From: Thiotrichales bacterium HSG1
GTDB taxonomy: Bacteria; Pseudomonadota; Gammaproteobacteria; Beggiatoales; Beggiatoaceae
Reading direction: 5' to 3'
Assembly: GCA_030378125.1 (NCBI GenBank)
Contig: JAUCGN010000016.1
Span: 1 to 16,713, forward strand
Length of the DNA: 16,713 bases
The notes beneath the pieces were generated by a model. That model was not told the DNA's origin. It saw nothing but the letters and a program-made list of their open reading frames with translations, and did not search any database. Both the position numbers and the translations under genes were made by a program. Below are positions 14,648 through 16,713 of this stretch, one piece after another; position 1 is the first letter of the stretch, and the number at the start of each line of letters is the position of its first letter.

Positions 14648-15097
14648 ATGCTTGTGAAAGAAATTATGACTCGTGCTGTTAGGACGATTAAACCAGATAC
14701 TCGTTTGACTGAAGTGGCATCTGTCATGTGCCTTAATCGTTTCAGTGGTTTACCAGTAGTTGAGAAGGACAATATAATTGTTGGAATTTTATCAGAACAA
14801 GATGTGTTACGTTATCTGTTTCCAGAATTAAAGGATGTCATGACTGGTCTGGGAGCTCTTGATTTTGAAAATAGGGAAGAAGAATATAAAAAAGTTTTGC
14901 CATTGAAAGCTGCCGATCTTATGACCAAAGAACCGGTAACAGTTACCCCTGACATGCCTATTTTGAAATCAGTTTCGGTCATGGCCAGACGTAATTTTCG
15001 TAGAATTCCAGTTGCTGATGGTAATAAACTAGTAGGTATAGTTAGTCTAGGTGACATTCATCGGGCAATTTTTATGCAAAGCTTCTCTGCACATTAA
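14648..15097 (+). CDS. two-CBS-domain protein
   Basis: The 149-residue protein is a bare Bateman module: CBS1 about residues 1-60 (VKEIMTRAVRTIKPDTRLTEVASVM, then LPVVEKDNIIVGILSEQDVL) and CBS2 about 88-146 (AADLMTKEPVTVTPDMPI, then IPVADGNKLVGIVSLGDIHRAI). Such modules bind adenine nucleotides and regulate partner proteins. No effector domain is attached, so it should act on another protein. GGAGG eight bases before the ATG is the strongest ribosome site in the window. The nearest candidate partner is the Met-rich membrane protein upstream on the same strand. A GC-rich hairpin follows the stop codon. Confidence 0.9.
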   Translation: MLVKEIMTRAVRTIKPDTRLTEVASVMCLNRFSGLPVVEKDNIIVGILSEQDVLRYLFPELKDVMTGLGALDFENREEEYKKVLPLKAADLMTKEPVTVTPDMPILKSVSVMARRNFRRIPVADGNKLVGIVSLGDIHRAIFMQSFSAH

Positions 15098-15110
15098 ACT
15101 TAACTTTAAT

Positions 15111-15154
15111 TGGTGGTAATAATGTTTTAACCCCTTTCGGGGTTTACACCACCA
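15111..15154. terminator. bidirectional terminator
   Basis: AACCCC-TTTC-GGGGTT (15129-15144) forms a tight stem and is preceded by TTTT and followed by T. It sits inside a larger inverted repeat, TGGTGGT (15111-15117) with ACCACCA (15148-15154). It lies between the CBS gene (+) and the converging LprI-like gene (-), 13 bases after one stop codon and just beyond the other, so it can serve both. Confidence 0.65.
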
Positions 15155-15156
15155 GT

Positions 15157-15540
15157 TTACACATCTAATCCTTCTACATATTCTTGCAAATTTTTAATTT
15201 GTTGTCTAGTAACGCGTTCTAAGCAATCAAACTTATGAAAATCATAACCCACTTCTCCTTCTAAATCTACCACAGTAAATATGCAATAATTCCATCGAAA
15301 TTGTTTCCATGACTTCTGAGATTTATTTAACAATCTTTTAGAACGTTTGCTAATATCTTGTTGATTTTTAATGGTTATAACCTTCTTATTTAATTCCTTC
15401 TTAGAACTTAAATAAGCTTTTTTTGCACAGGAATTCATTTCTTTAATATCGTTAGTATTTTCACAATTGGAAACTGTTTCCGCCATAATGCCTTGTCCCA
15501 CCAAAATTAACACTACGGTTAATATAACTTTTTGTAACAT
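15157..15540 (-). CDS. LprI/DUF1311-like secreted protein
   Basis: The 127-residue precursor has a signal peptide (MLQKVILTVVLILVGQGIMA, cleavage after MAE or GIMA). The mature part shows the DUF1311 (LprI lysozyme-inhibitor-like) layout: a paired-cysteine start (SNCENTNDIKEMNSCAKKAY), a lysine-rich helical middle, SQKSWKQFRWNYC, and FDCLERVTRQQIKNLQEYV at the end. The four cysteines would form two disulfides. Lysozyme inhibition is known for LprI of Mycobacterium and cannot be assumed here. The frame is open upstream to 15615, but the ATG at 15540 is preferred because it starts the signal peptide and GGAG lies ten bases before it. Confidence 0.78.
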   Translation of the reverse strand: MLQKVILTVVLILVGQGIMAETVSNCENTNDIKEMNSCAKKAYLSSKKELNKKVITIKNQQDISKRSKRLLNKSQKSWKQFRWNYCIFTVVDLEGEVGYDFHKFDCLERVTRQQIKNLQEYVEGLDV

Positions 15541-15708
15541 AAGACTTAATCTCCACATATAATATAAACTGTCCGGGATTATACCAAAAAATAAAGAAAA
15601 TGGCAATTTAACCAAGATTAATCAATAGCAGTCAAAGGGTATTTTAAAAAATAGGAATCCATTCGAAGCTAACATTTTTTCAAATTCCATTAGTTCACAG
15701 ATTTTAAA

Positions 15709-16596
15709 TCACTTAATTGCTGCTAATACATGATTAGAATTAACTATCCCCAAAAGCTGACGCTGTTCATTTACGATTGGTAATTGCCAATGCCAGTCGG
15801 CTAAAATAGGAATTAAAGTTTTAAGAGAATCATTAATATTAGCAGTTGGTATTGTTGTATCTATCAGGTTTACAATAGTTTTTTCATCATTAGCTGTTTG
15901 TAATTTCTCTATATTAATCATACCTAATAAAATGTTAGTAGATTCTACTACCAAAATATTAGATAAGCAGTTATCTCTCATACGAGTCAAAACATTTTGA
16001 GGAGAATCATTAGGAGAGACTGTTATAGTAACTGGAACCATAGCTGATTTAGCAGTAAGAACTTTTGATTTATCTACATTTTCTATAAATTTTTGTACAT
16101 ATTCATCGGCAGGCGATAGTACAATTTCTTCTGGCGTACCAATTTGCACTATTTGACCATCTTTCATCAGTATTACCCGATTGCCTATTTTCAATGCTTC
16201 ATCCAAATCATGAGTGATAAACAAAATAGTTTTGTGCATTCGAACTTGTAATGCCAACAATTCATTTTGCATATCTCCACGTATCAATGGATCTAATGCA
16301 CTGAAAGCTTCATCCATAAGCAAAATATCAGGCTCTACCGCTAAAGCTCTTGCCAATCCGACTCTTTGCTGCATACCACCACTTAGCTGGTTGGGTTTAG
16401 CTGTCTCCCAATCTTCCAAACCAACTAATTTTAAAGCAGAACGTGCTTTCTCATAACGTAATTCTTTATCTATAAGTTGAATTTCTAACCCAAAAGCAAC
16501 ATTATCAAGAATATTACGGTGTGGAAATAAAGCAAAATGTTGAAATACCATGCCAAATTTTTGTCGCCGTAGCTCTAGCAAGGCATGGTGGTCCAA
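15709..16596 (-). CDS. proV: glycine betaine/proline-type ABC transporter ATP-binding subunit, 5' end missing
   Basis: The ProV/OpuAA family energises uptake of compatible solutes such as glycine betaine. What remains, about 295 residues, starts at LDHHALLELRRQ and includes the Q-loop in GMVFQHFALFPHR, signature LSGGMQQRVGLARALA, Walker B ILLMDEAFSALD and H-loop FITHD, followed by a C-terminal pair of CBS-like repeats (about the last 110 residues) typical of this family. Walker A and roughly the first 90 residues are absent. The cause is technical: from 16597 on the sequence is adapter-like, so 19 further in-frame codons up to an ATG at 16653 are artificial. The permease and binding-protein genes are not in the window. 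The gene is certain at family level; its substrate is inferred. Confidence 0.85.
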   Translation of the reverse strand: MDHHALLELRRQKFGMVFQHFALFPHRNILDNVAFGLEIQLIDKELRYEKARSALKLVGLEDWETAKPNQLSGGMQQRVGLARALAVEPDILLMDEAFSALDPLIRGDMQNELLALQVRMHKTILFITHDLDEALKIGNRVILMKDGQIVQIGTPEEIVLSPADEYVQKFIENVDKSKVLTAKSAMVPVTITVSPNDSPQNVLTRMRDNCLSNILVVESTNILLGMINIEKLQTANDEKTIVNLIDTTIPTANINDSLKTLIPILADWHWQLPIVNEQRQLLGIVNSNHVLAAIK

Positions 16597-16630
16597 CTGT
16601 CTCTTATACCCCTCTCCGAGCCCACGATAC
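16597..16630. other. Nextera transposase adapter sequence, contaminant
   Basis: Thirty-four bases starting CTGTCTCTTATA and continuing to CCGAGCCCACGATAC match the Nextera read-2 adapter (reverse complement of the Tn5 mosaic end plus linker) without gaps at 31 of 34 positions; the differences are at adapter positions 14, 16 and 32. They break the ABC ATPase gene exactly where its family similarity ends. Confidence 0.88.
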
Positions 16631-16713
16631 TCGACGGAAACACACAATAACAATATAAGTTACTTCAACGTCTGTTTACAATTGCACATCTAATATTATG
16701 AGAGTGATGACGT
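16631..16713. other. terminal sequence of doubtful origin
   Basis: These 83 bases lie beyond the adapter-like stretch. They show no gene, repeat or continuation of the ABC ATPase. They are probably low-quality read-through or chimeric sequence at a contig end and should not be treated as genomic. Confidence 0.6.

Noticed and set aside
15541..15615. 25-residue N-terminal extension of the LprI-like protein
   Set aside because: It would place a second hydrophobic stretch before a clean signal peptide, and GGAG supports the ATG at 15540.
16597..16653. ATG start at 16653 for the ABC ATPase
   Set aside because: The 19 codons before the family similarity are encoded by adapter sequence and doubtful flanking bases.
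1..16713. CRISPR array, tRNA, rRNA, transposase or defence system
   Set aside because: No regularly spaced direct repeats, no cloverleaf with a CCA acceptor or conserved T-loop, and no transposase, nuclease or toxin motifs were found. The cloverleaf-like element at 1223-1328 lacks tRNA features.

Overview
The window looks like a contig of about 16.7 kb from an AT-rich gammaproteobacterium. G+C is roughly one third by eye. The best guess is a large sulfur bacterium of the Beggiatoa/Thiomargarita type (Thiotrichales). This rests on the Calvin-cycle-type class II aldolase, the GspE plus sigma-54 response regulator pair, the TPR-partner module, the DUF4105/DUF3015 pair, and intergenic regions crowded with palindromic repeats. 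The placement is an inference from gene content, not from a marker gene.

Layout. At 10-780 (-) is a secreted protein of unknown function. From about 830 to 1500 there is no convincing gene, only a short methyltransferase-like remnant and a dense island of inverted repeats. Then rsmD (16S rRNA methyltransferase, +) faces a two-gene membrane-protein operon, DUF2157-DUF4401 (-), with a 115-bp palindromic element between them. A 460-bp AT-rich region follows, holding a perfect 20-bp palindrome placed like an operator for that operon and a possible promoter for fba. The Calvin-type fructose-bisphosphate aldolase gene (+) is followed by a 111-bp palindromic element and two small membrane-protein genes (+) that share a duplicated transmembrane module. 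Facing them is a DUF3015-DUF4105 pair of exported proteins (-). A 462-bp intergenic region separates these from gspE and a sigma-54-dependent response regulator (+). Then come aat and an 83-residue helical module (-), a methionine-rich membrane coiled-coil protein and a two-CBS-domain protein (+), an LprI-like secreted protein (-), and the 3' part of a glycine-betaine-type ABC ATPase gene (-).

The last 117 bases are not trustworthy. Positions 16597-16630 match the Nextera (Tn5 mosaic-end) read-2 adapter at 31 of 34 positions. The ABC transporter gene is therefore cut by the end of genuine sequence, and its apparent N-terminus is adapter-encoded.

The window is mostly a mosaic of housekeeping genes (rsmD, fba, aat) and small units of unknown function. 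The most interesting parts are the methionine-rich heptad-repeat membrane protein next to a CBS protein, the four palindromic elements of about 105-125 bp, the duplicated transmembrane module, and the DUF3015/DUF4105 exported pair. No CRISPR array, transposase, tRNA, rRNA or recognisable defence system was seen.
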